From Chitinophaga flava (lineage in GTDB: Bacteria > Bacteroidota > Bacteroidia > Chitinophagales > Chitinophagaceae): a stretch of DNA of 64,000 bases. Of the stretch, positions 41,625 to 50,027 are shown one piece after another (positions within the stretch are counted from its first letter, which is position 1; each line of letters opens with the position of its first letter). The position numbers were made by a program, and so were the translations under genes. The stretch covers positions 1,550,001-1,614,000 of the forward strand of contig NZ_QFFJ01000002.1 of the NCBI RefSeq assembly GCF_003308995.1, written 5' to 3'. The notes beneath the pieces were generated by a model that saw only the letters and a list, made by a program, of their open reading frames with translations, was not told the origin of the DNA and did not search any database.

Positions 41625-44405
41625 ATGAAAAAACTATTGGCATTCATTATTTGTATGTCTGCTATCGGCCTGTGTAAGGCACAGCACGCAACTGTCAGTG
41701 GTCATGTGACCGACACATTGAATCACGTCCAACTCCCCAACACGGTAGTAGCCCTTCTTCACGCAAAGGACTCCATTCTGTACCGGTATACCCGTACCAG
41801 TGAGTCGGGTAATTTTAAACTGGATAACCTGAAGGCGGGCAAATACCTCCTCATGATCACGTATCCCGCTTTTGCTGATTACGTAGAGCCGGTAACGTTA
41901 TCAGATACCAGTGTGATAAATTATGCTAAGATCATGCTGACACTCCGCTCCAGACTATTGCAGGAGGTAGTGATTCAGCAGAAAGTGGCTGCCATCAAGA
42001 TTAAAGGCGATACTACCGAATTTAACGCAGATAGCTATAAAACACAAGCCAATGCTACAGTGGAAGAGCTGTTGAAGAAACTACCAGGTATCCAGGTAGA
42101 TAATAAAGGCCAGATCACCGCCCAGGGTGAGAGCGTCAAAAAAGTATTGGTAGACGGAGAAGAGTTTTTTGGTGATGACCCTACACTGGTCACCAAAAAT
42201 ATCCGTGCTGATATGGTGGATAAAGTACAGCTATACGATAAGAAAAGCGATCAGGCTGCGTTTACCGGCGTAGACGACGGTCAGAGTACGAAGACACTGA
42301 ACCTCAAACTAAAAGATGGCAAGAAAAACGGTTACTTCGGTAAGGTAGCTACTGGTGCCGGTCCGCAGGGATTCCACGATAGTCAGGCCATGATCAATAT
42401 GTTTAAAAAGAAGATGAAGATGGCTGCCTTTGGTATCGTGTCCAATACCGGCAAAACAGGACTTACCTGGCAGGAACAGGATAAATACGGACAGAGCTTG
42501 GCCGACAATGCCGTGGCAGACCCTTCTGGAGAAATCTATTTCAGTGGCGCCGGTGAAGAATTTGTGGGGTGGGATGGCAAATATGACGGTAAGGGATATC
42601 CGCTGGTACAAACCGGAGGCCTGCACTACAATAATAAATGGGATCAGGATAAAAAGAACGTCAACGGCAACTATAAGTTTATGCAACTGTTTATGGATGG
42701 CGATAATACTACCGCTACCAAAAATCTGTTGCCTAACAATACTTCCAGCTACCGCAACATGAAAGAGCATTTCAATAATTATCTCCTCCGCCATCGGATG
42801 GACGGTCGGTATGAGGTACAGCTGGATTCTTCCTCTTCCATCAAATTCGACTTCAACGGAGGGTTAAATAATAAAAAAAGCAATAGTACTTTCCTCTCGG
42901 AATTTCTCGACGGTGACAGCGCCCTGGTAAACCGCAACAGTCGCAGGCTCACAACAACAGATGATGCCCGTGAGCTGAACAGTAACCTGCTGTGGCGTAA
43001 GAAGCTGAAGAAGAAAGGACGTACCATCTCTGTTAATCTGTCTGAAAACTATTCCCGTAATAACGGTGACGGCTATCTGTATTCTTTTACAGAATACTTT
43101 GATCATGCTGCAGTAGATTCCACCCATCTGACCGATCAGCGGAAAGTATTTAATGGAGAAAGCCTCAATCTGATTGGTAATGTTACCTATACAGAGCCGT
43201 TATCGAAATTGTCCAGCCTGGTGGTGAACTATGGCGTTAACATCACCAACAGCAGGTCGGACCGTACCTCTTTTAATATGAGTACTCCCGGTAAATATGA
43301 ACTGCAGGACTCTGCTTTTAGCAATAATTATTCCTTTAACATGCTGACACATAAAGGAGGACTATCTTATGTTTTCGTCGGTAAAAAAGTGCGTATCAAT
43401 GTAGGTAACAATATCGGACTCACAAGCTACCGTCAGGAAGACCGGTATCTTCATACCACAAATGACCGGAACTTTGTGAACTGGTTCCCCTCTGCCGGCT
43501 TCAAATACATTTTCAGTCAGCGTCGTCGTTTTACATTCAACTATACCGGTAATACGCAACAGCCTAGTATGTTCCAGTTGCAGCCGCTGCGCTCAAATGA
43601 AGACGATCAGGACGTGCGGGTCGGTAACCCCGGTCTGAAACCCTCTTTCAACAATAGTTTCAGGATTTCCTACAGCGACTATAAAGTCATTACAGATCGC
43701 AACCTGTGGGTGAGTATGTTCTATAGCAGTACCAGTAATGCTTTTGGCGAGTCAGCTACCATCGATGCTAAAGGTAAAAGGATAACACAGATCGTTAATA
43801 TTGATGGGAATGAAAATGCCGGCATGAACCTCAATATGGGATGGAAGGTTAACAAAATCAATATTGGGTATTATCTGCGGGGTTACTATTACCGCAATGC
43901 CAACTATATAGATCATCAGCTGAACATCACCCGCAGCCTGAATTCTACGCTGGGGCTCAATGTATATGCCAGTAAAGAAAAAAAATACGATCATTATTTC
44001 GCAGCAGATGTTACCTATAATGCCAGCAAATCTTCTGTGCAACGCGGTATCAGTACTAACTACTGGACTAGTAACATCGTTTATGCCGCCAATATATTCC
44101 TGCCACTGAAGTTTGAGCTGCGTTCTGAAATGAATTACAACATCCGGCAGCAGACAGCAGTATTTACCGGTAATAACAATGCTTTTATCTGGAATGCCAG
44201 TGTGAACAAAAAAATTGGCAAAAAAGACGCACTGGAAGTGAATGTATCGGTAAATGATATGCTTAACCAGAACATTGGTTTCAGCCGGTCTGTCAACAGT
44301 AACTTTATTTCCCAGAACACTTATTCCACTATCGGCCGTTATGGCCTCGTAACGCTCATCTGGAACTTTAACAAAGCAGGCGGTGGCGCCGTCGCAAAAA
44401 ATTAA
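41625..44405 (+). CDS. Outer-membrane beta-barrel protein with regulatory-like N-terminal domain
   Basis: 926 residues. A signal peptide (about 1-20, KKLLAFIICMSAIGLCKAQ) is followed by a carboxypeptidase-regulatory-like beta sandwich (about 23-110). Next comes a plug-like domain (about 135-225) with NATVEELLKKLPGIQVDNKG, VLVDGEEFFGDDPTLVTKNI and KVQLYDKKSDQ, then a long barrel with many aromatic, alternating strands to the C-terminus. This is the layout of TonB-dependent-receptor-like proteins with an OMP_b-brl_3-type barrel. There is no TonB box that I can identify. The barrel may carry peptides or metal complexes; nothing defines the substrate. The gene is followed by the GLPGLI protein after 4 bases, so the pair is an operon. 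Confidence 0.9.
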   Translation: MKKLLAFIICMSAIGLCKAQHATVSGHVTDTLNHVQLPNTVVALLHAKDSILYRYTRTSESGNFKLDNLKAGKYLLMITYPAFADYVEPVTLSDTSVINYAKIMLTLRSRLLQEVVIQQKVAAIKIKGDTTEFNADSYKTQANATVEELLKKLPGIQVDNKGQITAQGESVKKVLVDGEEFFGDDPTLVTKNIRADMVDKVQLYDKKSDQAAFTGVDDGQSTKTLNLKLKDGKKNGYFGKVATGAGPQGFHDSQAMINMFKKKMKMAAFGIVSNTGKTGLTWQEQDKYGQSLADNAVADPSGEIYFSGAGEEFVGWDGKYDGKGYPLVQTGGLHYNNKWDQDKKNVNGNYKFMQLFMDGDNTTATKNLLPNNTSSYRNMKEHFNNYLLRHRMDGRYEVQLDSSSSIKFDFNGGLNNKKSNSTFLSEFLDGDSALVNRNSRRLTTTDDARELNSNLLWRKKLKKKGRTISVNLSENYSRNNGDGYLYSFTEYFDHAAVDSTHLTDQRKVFNGESLNLIGNVTYTEPLSKLSSLVVNYGVNITNSRSDRTSFNMSTPGKYELQDSAFSNNYSFNMLTHKGGLSYVFVGKKVRINVGNNIGLTSYRQEDRYLHTTNDRNFVNWFPSAGFKYIFSQRRRFTFNYTGNTQQPSMFQLQPLRSNEDDQDVRVGNPGLKPSFNNSFRISYSDYKVITDRNLWVSMFYSSTSNAFGESATIDAKGKRITQIVNIDGNENAGMNLNMGWKVNKINIGYYLRGYYYRNANYIDHQLNITRSLNSTLGLNVYASKEKKYDHYFAADVTYNASKSSVQRGISTNYWTSNIVYAANIFLPLKFELRSEMNYNIRQQTAVFTGNNNAFIWNASVNKKIGKKDALEVNVSVNDMLNQNIGFSRSVNSNFISQNTYSTIGRYGLVTLIWNFNKAGGGAVAKN

Positions 44406-44409
44406 GCTC

Positions 44410-45156
44410 ATGAAAAAATTACTCTTATATATCTGTTTATTGCTTTGCAGCGCAGCACAGGCACAGCATACCATCTTTCTGGATAAGGGAAGAATAGAGT
44501 TTGAAAAACGACAAAACGTACACTCGCTGCTGGATGAGATGTGGTCCGGAGAAGTGGATAGCTGGGGTGAAATGCAAAAAAAGCAATTGTCTAAATTCAA
44601 GACTTCCTATTTCGATCTTTATTTCTCCGGTAATATCACCTATTATAAGCCCGGACGCGAAGTGGAAGATAACTTCAAACAACAGGAATGGCCTGCCGAA
44701 CAAAATATTATTTATACCGATCTTGGTCAGCAGCACAGTATCTCCCAGAAGAAGGTATTTGATAAGTTGTTTCTGCAGGATGATTCTACCAGAAATATAC
44801 GCTGGAAGATCACAGACGAAACACGCAAGATCGCTGGTTTTGACTGTAGAAGAGCGAATGCAGTAATTATGGATTCCATTTATGTAGTGGCTTTTTATAC
44901 GGATGCAATTGTTACTCCTGGTGGTCCGGAATCCTTTACTGGTTTGCCTGGAATGATACTGGGTCTGGCGCTGCCTCACGAACATGTTACCTGGTTTGCT
45001 ACCAAAGTGTTGGTAGATGAGCAGAAGCCGGAAACCCTGAAGCCACCTGTAAAAGGCAATAGAGTAAGCAGCGCTGGTCTGACAGACGTTATTACTAAAG
45101 CCATGAAGGATTGGGGTAATTTTGGAAAGGTATATCTGAAATCTATTTTGTTGTAG
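44410..45156 (+). CDS. GLPGLI-family exported protein
   Basis: About 248 residues from ATG 44410; an upstream in-frame start is inside the barrel gene's last codons and is not credible. A clean signal peptide (KKLLLYICLLLCSAAQAQ) is followed by a beta-rich domain. The family signature is seen as GGPESFTGLPGMILGLALPH. FDCRRANAVIMDSIYVVAFY precedes it, as in other members. GLPGLI proteins are Bacteroidota-specific and usually sit beside a large outer-membrane barrel gene, as here. Their biochemical role is not known. Probably periplasmic or outer-membrane bound. Confidence 0.92.
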   Translation: MKKLLLYICLLLCSAAQAQHTIFLDKGRIEFEKRQNVHSLLDEMWSGEVDSWGEMQKKQLSKFKTSYFDLYFSGNITYYKPGREVEDNFKQQEWPAEQNIIYTDLGQQHSISQKKVFDKLFLQDDSTRNIRWKITDETRKIAGFDCRRANAVIMDSIYVVAFYTDAIVTPGGPESFTGLPGMILGLALPHEHVTWFATKVLVDEQKPETLKPPVKGNRVSSAGLTDVITKAMKDWGNFGKVYLKSILL

Positions 45157-45276
45157 CAGGCTGTTGCGTTAGGATTCCTTAACAAAATTTTATGATAAGG
45201 AAATCTTAAAAACGCAGATCTGGCTATAAAAGGCTTCATTTTTGTTTTTCAGCCATCGTACTAAAAAATTTTAACC

Positions 45277-45525
45277 ATGGCTAGACAAACAGTGCAAGCA
45301 GTAAAAAGTGAAATACAGGAACTGGCAATCGGTAATTACAGAAGTTATCCGGAGGAGTACAGTTCTACCGAAATCAGCACCCTCAGCAGTATTCAGTCAT
45401 TGGCGAAAGGGTACTGGGATTGCAGAGAATATAAGGAAGTAGTGCGGGATGAAAAGCTGGGAATTCATCTGGAAGATTATCAGCTCTGGACAAGAGAAGC
45501 GCATGCTTTTTTTATAAAAAACTAA
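45277..45525 (+). CDS. Small protein of unknown function (82 residues)
   Basis: Hydrophilic, probably helical, with no signal peptide. Two motifs stand out: AKGYWDCREYKEVVRDEKLG and LEDYQLWTREAHAFFIKN. I do not recognise the family. The reading frame is followed directly by a strong terminator (45543), so it is likely an expressed monocistronic gene, with a 120-base upstream gap from the GLPGLI gene. Confidence 0.65.
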   Translation: MARQTVQAVKSEIQELAIGNYRSYPEEYSSTEISTLSSIQSLAKGYWDCREYKEVVRDEKLGIHLEDYQLWTREAHAFFIKN

Positions 45526-45542
45526 GGCTCTTATTATAAGAG

Positions 45543-45583
45543 AAAAGCGATAAGTCGGGCACTACCGGGCTTATCGCTTTTTT
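45543..45583 (+). terminator. Rho-independent terminator after the 82-residue gene
   Basis: AAAAGCGATAAG (45543-45554) and CTTATCGCTTTT (45570-45581) pair perfectly over 12 bp around a 15-base loop, followed by a long T-rich tract. Confidence 0.88.
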
Positions 45584-45924
45584 ATTTTTTTTATTTTTTT
45601 TCTCCGAAACTATTTGTTCATTTGTATTGTTATTCTACTTACCTTCGTAACCTTGTCTTCTTTTACGTCTTCATAACTGATTGCCATCCTCAAGGGCCGG
45701 TGTTCTGACAGATACAGTCGGTACATCTTCAAGAAATTTAAATGAGATATTGTTAAATAACTACTGCAGCCGCAACGCTAGGAATATACCAGCCGTAGGT
45801 ACGTACGGAACAGGGATATTTGTCGAGATGTGCATTTGTTACTATAATGAAAAACCACCTGAGAAATGAACGTTTCGCAGCGAGCGTGCAGTTATTGCCG
45901 ATAACACTTAAAAATCCAGGTAAC
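45584..45924. other. 341-base gap with no gene seen
   Basis: T-rich start, then mixed sequence. Open frames here (for example one reading into the next gene from 45820) lack a plausible leader. The promoter of the next gene should lie here, but no exact -7 match was found. Confidence 0.4.
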
Positions 45925-46476
45925 ATGAAAAAATCGATTTGTTTGTTGATGGTCCTCATTGCAGGACTAGAATCCTTCTCCCAAACGTCATCGCCATCCT
46001 ACGCCGACTCATTGGTGTATAGTGAGCCCGATCTGGTTACAAAGATCTTTGGAAAAGACAAAGGTGCATTATTTGATGAGTTCCTGCAGATCTCACCTGT
46101 AGAACAAAAAGCTTTTACTGCCGCTTTCCTGGAGTACGAAGATGAAAAACGTCCCTGGCTGACTGAACGTATTGCTTTACTAAAGATGTACAACGAAGAA
46201 TTCACCTGTCTTGATGAAAAGAAGATGAATAGTCTGACCAAACAACTAATTAATAATGATCTTGAATTTGGCCGACTGCAGATGCGTTATTTCCGGCGGA
46301 TGAACAAGCTGCTGGGTGCTACCAGAGCCGCTAAATTTTTTCAAATGGACAACTACCTGGAACAGTCTTCCAGAGCATATCTGCAAAACGATCTGCCTTT
46401 TATCAGAGCGCTGGAATCAGATCGTCAGTTTTCCAGTACCAAACCAGTAACATCCGGCAAACCGGGTATTTACTAA
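45925..46476 (+). CDS. Exported protein of unknown function (183 residues)
   Basis: From ATG 45925 the protein begins with a signal peptide (KKSICLLMVLIAGLESFSQ). A longer in-frame reading from 45820 would bury that peptide, so I reject it. The mature part is a helical, charged protein with pairs of acidic and aromatic residues (FDEFLQISPVEQKAFTAAFL and LKMYNEEFTCLDEKKMNSL). Residue FGRLQMRYFRRMNKLLGATR and the following FFQMDNYLEQ recall the short helical Spy-like or heavy-metal-sensing periplasmic chaperones common in Bacteroidota. That is a resemblance only. Confidence 0.75.
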   Translation: MKKSICLLMVLIAGLESFSQTSSPSYADSLVYSEPDLVTKIFGKDKGALFDEFLQISPVEQKAFTAAFLEYEDEKRPWLTERIALLKMYNEEFTCLDEKKMNSLTKQLINNDLEFGRLQMRYFRRMNKLLGATRAAKFFQMDNYLEQSSRAYLQNDLPFIRALESDRQFSSTKPVTSGKPGIY

Positions 46477-46613
46477 TGAACGCAGAGCAGCAAGGACCCA
46501 CCCGTCTGTTGTTTTTAACTCACCGTTATTTGTTCCCCGATTGTTTCCATTATTGTTCCCCAAAGCTATCATCTGCGGATGATTGATGTTCGTCCATTGT
46601 TTGTTTCCTTTTT

Positions 46614-46654
46614 CCCAGGGCTTTAGCCCTGGGCTATATGGGCTGAAGCCCTGA
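46614..46654. repeat. REP-like palindromic unit
   Basis: CCCAGGGCTTTAGCCCTGGG (46614-46633) is identical to the right-hand hairpin of the 41269-41506 element. It is followed by CTATAT and a second imperfect hairpin, GGGCTGAAGCCC (46640-46651). It is a solo relative of that element. Confidence 0.75.
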
Positions 46655-46687
46655 GCTAACGTGGATGTTACTGTAGTAATTGTTTGT

Positions 46688-46695
46688 TATCTTTG
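46688..46695 (+). promoter_or_regulatory. -7 element before the AAA-type gene
   Basis: TATCTTTG fits TAnnTTTG and lies 58 bases before ATG 46754. The leader is longer than at the other promoters in this window. Confidence 0.45.
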
Positions 46696-46753
46696 AGAAT
46701 ATTATAATGTCCTACTGAATTAGGCTTTCTCTTTTTTAATTCACAATTTATTT

Positions 46754-47290
46754 ATGACTAAACAAAACGGGTATGTATTTACCGGTGGCCCGGGTGCGGG
46801 CAAAACATCGGTGATTACAGCTCTACAGCAATCAGGATATCCGGTAGTGCCGGAATCCGGAAGGCAGATTATACAGGAACAGATGGCTGGTGGAGGGCAG
46901 GCGTTGCCTTGGGTAGATAAGGTATTGTTCCGCGACAGGATGCTCAGTACAGCCCTGCAGGACTTTGAATCAGTAACAGCCGGCGACAGGCCGGTGTTTT
47001 TTGACCGTGGCATCCCGGACCTGGTAGGCTATTCCAGACTGGAGCAGTTGCCGGTGCCGGCAGCATTACTACAATATGCTGTACAGCTACGGTATAATCA
47101 GCGCGTATTCATCTTTCCACCCTGGGAAGAGATCTACCAGGGGGATACAGAGCGGCGGCAGGATTATGCTACGGCAGTGGCCACCTACGAGGCCATGACC
47201 GCAGCGTATACCGCCAGCGGTTATGAACTGCTGGTGGTCCCTAAAACCAATATTGCCGGAAGGGTAACTTTTATCCTTGAAAGATTATGA
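46754..47290 (+). CDS. AAA-type P-loop ATPase (ATP/GTP-binding protein)
   Basis: 178 residues, a single P-loop domain. YVFTGGPGAGKTSVITALQQ is the Walker A loop. RPVFFDRGIPDLVGYSRLEQ is an acid-Arg-containing segment of the kind seen in AAA_28-type predicted ATPases and in kinase-like P-loop proteins. RVFIFPPWEEIYQGDTERRQ follows. I expect it to be an AAA_28-like NTPase, perhaps a small-molecule kinase; the substrate is unknown. Its last 6 bases overlap the convergent thioesterase gene. Cytoplasmic. Confidence 0.87.
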   Translation: MTKQNGYVFTGGPGAGKTSVITALQQSGYPVVPESGRQIIQEQMAGGGQALPWVDKVLFRDRMLSTALQDFESVTAGDRPVFFDRGIPDLVGYSRLEQLPVPAALLQYAVQLRYNQRVFIFPPWEEIYQGDTERRQDYATAVATYEAMTAAYTASGYELLVVPKTNIAGRVTFILERL

Positions 47291-47725
47291 ATTGATTTCC
47301 ACAAAATCCTCACTGCGGGGGATGGCTTTGAATTTTTCCATCAGCTCAGGTGGGAGCGTGCCCAGTTTGCGGGCGCGGGTGTCCATCCAGGCGCCATCTA
47401 CATTGACAATAGCGGATTTGGTGCCGTCGCCCCGGAATATTTCGTGGCGGATAGACCAGCGGGAGCCGTCGGGCCTGCATTTGGTCATCTCACAGGAGAC
47501 CTTTACAGTATCGTTCGGGTTTATTTCGCGTAGGTATAACAGTTCTTCACGAAACAGAATAGGCCCTATCTGCAGTTTCAAAAATTGTTTAGCATCCATG
47601 CCCGCTTGATCCAGCAGGGCCAGCCTCGCCTGTGCTGCAAAGTCTGCATAGGCGGAGTGGCGTAGGTGCATATTGGCGTCGATTTGCGACCATAATACAG
47701 GTCCTTCAAAGAATATGTTCTTCAT
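47285..47725 (-). CDS. Acyl-CoA thioesterase-like (hotdog fold)
   Basis: 146 residues. GPVLWSQIDANMHLRHSAYA carries the Asp-x-Asn/His pattern of 4HBT-type hotdog thioesterases, with DFAAQARLALLDQAGMD the following helix. KVSCEMTKCRPDGSRWSIRH and GAWMDTRARKLGTLPPELME complete the fold. The family hydrolyses acyl-CoA thioesters; the chain length cannot be told. It is convergent with, and overlaps by 6 bases, the AAA-type gene. Confidence 0.88.
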   Translation of the reverse strand: MKNIFFEGPVLWSQIDANMHLRHSAYADFAAQARLALLDQAGMDAKQFLKLQIGPILFREELLYLREINPNDTVKVSCEMTKCRPDGSRWSIRHEIFRGDGTKSAIVNVDGAWMDTRARKLGTLPPELMEKFKAIPRSEDFVEINS

Positions 47726-47981
47726 CCGCTAAATTTAAGGAAAATGAAAATGCGGACATTCGCCTGCCAACAGCTATAAAAAGGAGCTTTCCGTCTATCA
47801 GAAGGTAATTGACTGTAATTCAAGTTTCTATATAAGGATAAAAATGTGGTCATGGCCAAATTGGCTACCATGGCTGTATTGGTTGTATTTTAGCCGCTAT
47901 TTGTTAGCAGGGGCGGATGATCCAAGCAGAAAATTTTTTAAAAAACCGGGAAGAAAATTTTTTTTAAATCATTTCCTTTTA

Positions 47982-47989
47982 TACATTTG
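47982..47989 (+). promoter_or_regulatory. -7 element immediately upstream of tRNA-Ser
   Basis: TACATTTG fits TAnnTTTG and ends 7 bases before the first tRNA base. Transcription would begin at, or within a few bases of, the mature 5' end. Confidence 0.55.
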
Positions 47990-47996
47990 CGCCACT

Positions 47997-48081
47997 GGAG
48001 AGTTGGCAGAGCGGTCGATTGCGGCAGTCTTGAAAACTGTTGACTGTAACAGGTCCCGGGGTTCGAATCCCTGACTCTCCG
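47997..48081 (+). tRNA. tRNA-Ser(UGA)
   Basis: The acceptor stem GGAGAGT pairs with ACTCTCC, with G as the discriminator base. The anticodon loop CTTGAAA in the stem CAGT/ACTG gives anticodon TGA. A long variable arm (between the anticodon stem and the GGTTCGAATCC T-loop) marks it as a class II serine tRNA. CCA is not encoded. The 85-base length is normal. Confidence 0.93.
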
Positions 48082-48168
48082 CTAAGCTTTAAGCTCAGTT
48101 GTTGCAAAACAGCGGGGCTTTTTTCTTTTATACCATATCCCGGAAAAATTTTAACCCAAATAGTCACG

Positions 48169-48729
48169 ATGAAAAAAGTTTTACCATTCTTACTCGTATT
48201 GTTATCTACCTTTTTATTTTCCTGCAGTAAAAAAAACGATGGTGATAATGCTCCCAACAACGGAGATGGTAGCTGGAAGATGGGCTCTTATACCTATGTG
48301 AGAGGAACATCTTCCCAAACATCCGGGCCCGGTGGCAACGGTAACACTATTACCGCTATTGCTGCCAGTACCGTTGGTACCGGTGGCAGCTACGGCGTTT
48401 TCTCCGGTAGTGCCCTCACCATCACCTTCTACAGCAACCTGGGTGAAGGAAAGTATACCCTCGGCACCACCGAAATGATGGTAGCCAGTCCTGCTGCAAA
48501 AATCATCAGCATCAGCTGCACTATTGGTACAGCAGTGAACACCGGAGCTGTGCTCTATGCTATTGCCGGCGGTGCCGCCACAGTTACCGTGGATGTTACC
48601 AAAGACAGCAATGGCAAGTATCATATCAATATGCCCGCCGGGGCTACGCTTACAAAAAAAGTAGTCGTACAGGGCGGTATCGCAGATGCCAAAGACACCT
48701 ATGATCTGACGATTAACAACGTTTATTGA
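48169..48729 (+). CDS. Gly/Thr-rich lipoprotein of unknown function
   Basis: About 186 residues from ATG 48169; a longer frame from 48040 crosses the tRNA and is rejected. KKVLPFLLVLLSTFLFSC is a lipoprotein signal peptide with Cys19 as the lipid site, followed by SKKNDGD. The mature part is rich in Gly, Thr, Ser and Ala, mostly beta strands (GSYTYVRGTSSQTSGPG, YGVFSGSALTITFYSNLGEG). I do not recognise the family. The location would be the inner or outer membrane on the periplasmic side. A perfect terminator follows at 48751. Confidence 0.8.
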   Translation: MKKVLPFLLVLLSTFLFSCSKKNDGDNAPNNGDGSWKMGSYTYVRGTSSQTSGPGGNGNTITAIAASTVGTGGSYGVFSGSALTITFYSNLGEGKYTLGTTEMMVASPAAKIISISCTIGTAVNTGAVLYAIAGGAATVTVDVTKDSNGKYHINMPAGATLTKKVVVQGGIADAKDTYDLTINNVY

Positions 48730-48750
48730 TAACAGTTACTTGTAATAAGG

Positions 48751-48782
48751 AAAATCCCCCGGTTATTGCCGGGGGATTTTTT
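48751..48782. terminator. Bidirectional rho-independent terminator
   Basis: AAAATCCCCCGG (48751-48762) and CCGGGGGATTTT (48769-48780) pair over 12 bp with a 6-base loop, with A and T flanks on both sides. It separates the lipoprotein gene from the convergent protease gene, whose stop codon (48781-48783) touches it. Confidence 0.9.
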
Positions 48783-50019
48783 ATGGAAGTTGCTGAAGGC
48801 ACTTTGATGTTTGCCGGATGACATCTATGCGAACGGCCTGATTGGCGGCTATTCGGCCGGTACAATCACCATTAAAATGAATACCGGTGAGTTTTTTACT
48901 TTTACAGGAAATGACCGGAGAACCGGAAGAGCCTTCGTTGGTGTTGATATTGCTGTAATTGATGGTTGTTTCATCTAGAAAATTCACGGTGCCTCCCCCT
49001 ATTACTTTAGGCATGCCGTCGGGATGCTGGATAATAAAGATGGGATCATTTTCTATGAGCTCACTATTGCTGCACAGCGGAATGACGCCAAACTTAATAC
49101 CTGGCCAGGAACTGTCAGCCCCTTTCCCAAGACGCAGGATGGCATAATCGTAACCTCCCGCTTCATTGGGGCCATATTCTACTAATTCCAATATCGGATA
49201 ACTACAAGTATCGGACCTTATCCTTCCTTCACCGTTTACGTTTAGTGGAAAACGTTGGTCGTATTCGTAATTAAACTGCACCCGCATCAGTTTGCATAAC
49301 TCAGCTGGTGGCAGTGGCCTGTTTTTCTTCATGGGCATTTCCCAGTTCGGCTGGTGGCTGCTGACACAGTGCGCGGCGGTCAGATACAGGTCTTTGGCAA
49401 TCATACAACCGCTGCCCCAGCGCAGTCCCTGCATTTTACCAACTTTATCTGTCCTGGGATCAAAGCCACTAAAACGCTCCAGCCACTGCAGTTGCCCTAC
49501 CTGCCCCATACGCTCCTGTACAAGAGCTTTGGGCACACCCAGTGAACCGTCGTAGAATTCCACCGGTTGATTTGGTGCCTGCTGTTTGCATTGGGTATAT
49601 CGTTTATACAACAACAATTTCAGGTTGACAATATCATAGGCTGATTTTAGTTCCCGGGTGAACTGCATTTTGATGTCAGGGGGAAACAGTGTATCGAATT
49701 GTATGCTTACAATACTATCTCTTAGTATCAGTCGTTGTCTGAGTAATTGTTTGACAGGCAGTGCGGCAATGTTCATGTTCTGGTATTCCTGAGGAATGAT
49801 GACAGGCGGTTTTCCGAGGTCCAGCTGGTTCAGTATTTCAGCGATATCGGCAACAAAATAGTTATCCCGGAATTCCTTTTCAGTAATTGTTTTGTTTTGC
49901 TGTTTGCTGATATAATCCCTGGGCGTCATCGTCTTGCCACCTTTTTCCGGCACTATTTTCTGGGCAGCTGCTGAAAAAGTCAGTAGGAAACAGATATTGC
50001 TTAAAAGGAAAATCTTCAT
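48781..50019 (-). CDS. Exported trypsin/V8-like serine peptidase
   Basis: 412 residues. The signal peptide (KIFLLSNICFLLTFSAAAQ) is followed by about 170 residues without an obvious domain. Then comes a trypsin-like fold: LYLTAAHCVSS (catalytic His, about 221), GGYDYAILRLGKG (Asp, about 287) and NTNEGSSGSPVISCKSKKL (Ser, about 362). All three catalytic residues are present. The cleavage preference cannot be read. Two Cys pairs may form disulfides. It follows the exported 461-residue gene by 8 bases, so the two are an operon, and together they look like a secreted protease with a membrane or outer-surface partner. Confidence 0.9.
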   Translation of the reverse strand: MKIFLLSNICFLLTFSAAAQKIVPEKGGKTMTPRDYISKQQNKTITEKEFRDNYFVADIAEILNQLDLGKPPVIIPQEYQNMNIAALPVKQLLRQRLILRDSIVSIQFDTLFPPDIKMQFTRELKSAYDIVNLKLLLYKRYTQCKQQAPNQPVEFYDGSLGVPKALVQERMGQVGQLQWLERFSGFDPRTDKVGKMQGLRWGSGCMIAKDLYLTAAHCVSSHQPNWEMPMKKNRPLPPAELCKLMRVQFNYEYDQRFPLNVNGEGRIRSDTCSYPILELVEYGPNEAGGYDYAILRLGKGADSSWPGIKFGVIPLCSNSELIENDPIFIIQHPDGMPKVIGGGTVNFLDETTINYSNINTNEGSSGSPVISCKSKKLTGIHFNGDCTGRIAANQAVRIDVIRQTSKCLQQLP

Positions 50020-50027
50020 ATGCCTGT

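Larger units (their letters stand above)
46477..46753. other. 277-base gap with a REP-like unit and a promoter
   Basis: Holds the REP-like unit at 46614-46654 and a TATCTTTG -7 element at 46688-46695. The rest is ordinary AT-rich sequence. Confidence 0.45.

Noticed and set aside
43752..44600. A 282-residue open frame on the minus strand
   Set aside because: It is antisense to the outer-membrane barrel gene and runs into the next gene. The plus-strand genes have signal peptides and known families.
45820..45924. N-terminal extension of the 183-residue exported protein
   Set aside because: It would put 35 polar residues before a clear signal peptide.
47844..48074. Trp-rich short frame (WSWPNWLPWLYWLYF)
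   Set aside because: It runs through the tRNA-Ser gene and has no leader or stop suited to a gene. I regard it as chance.
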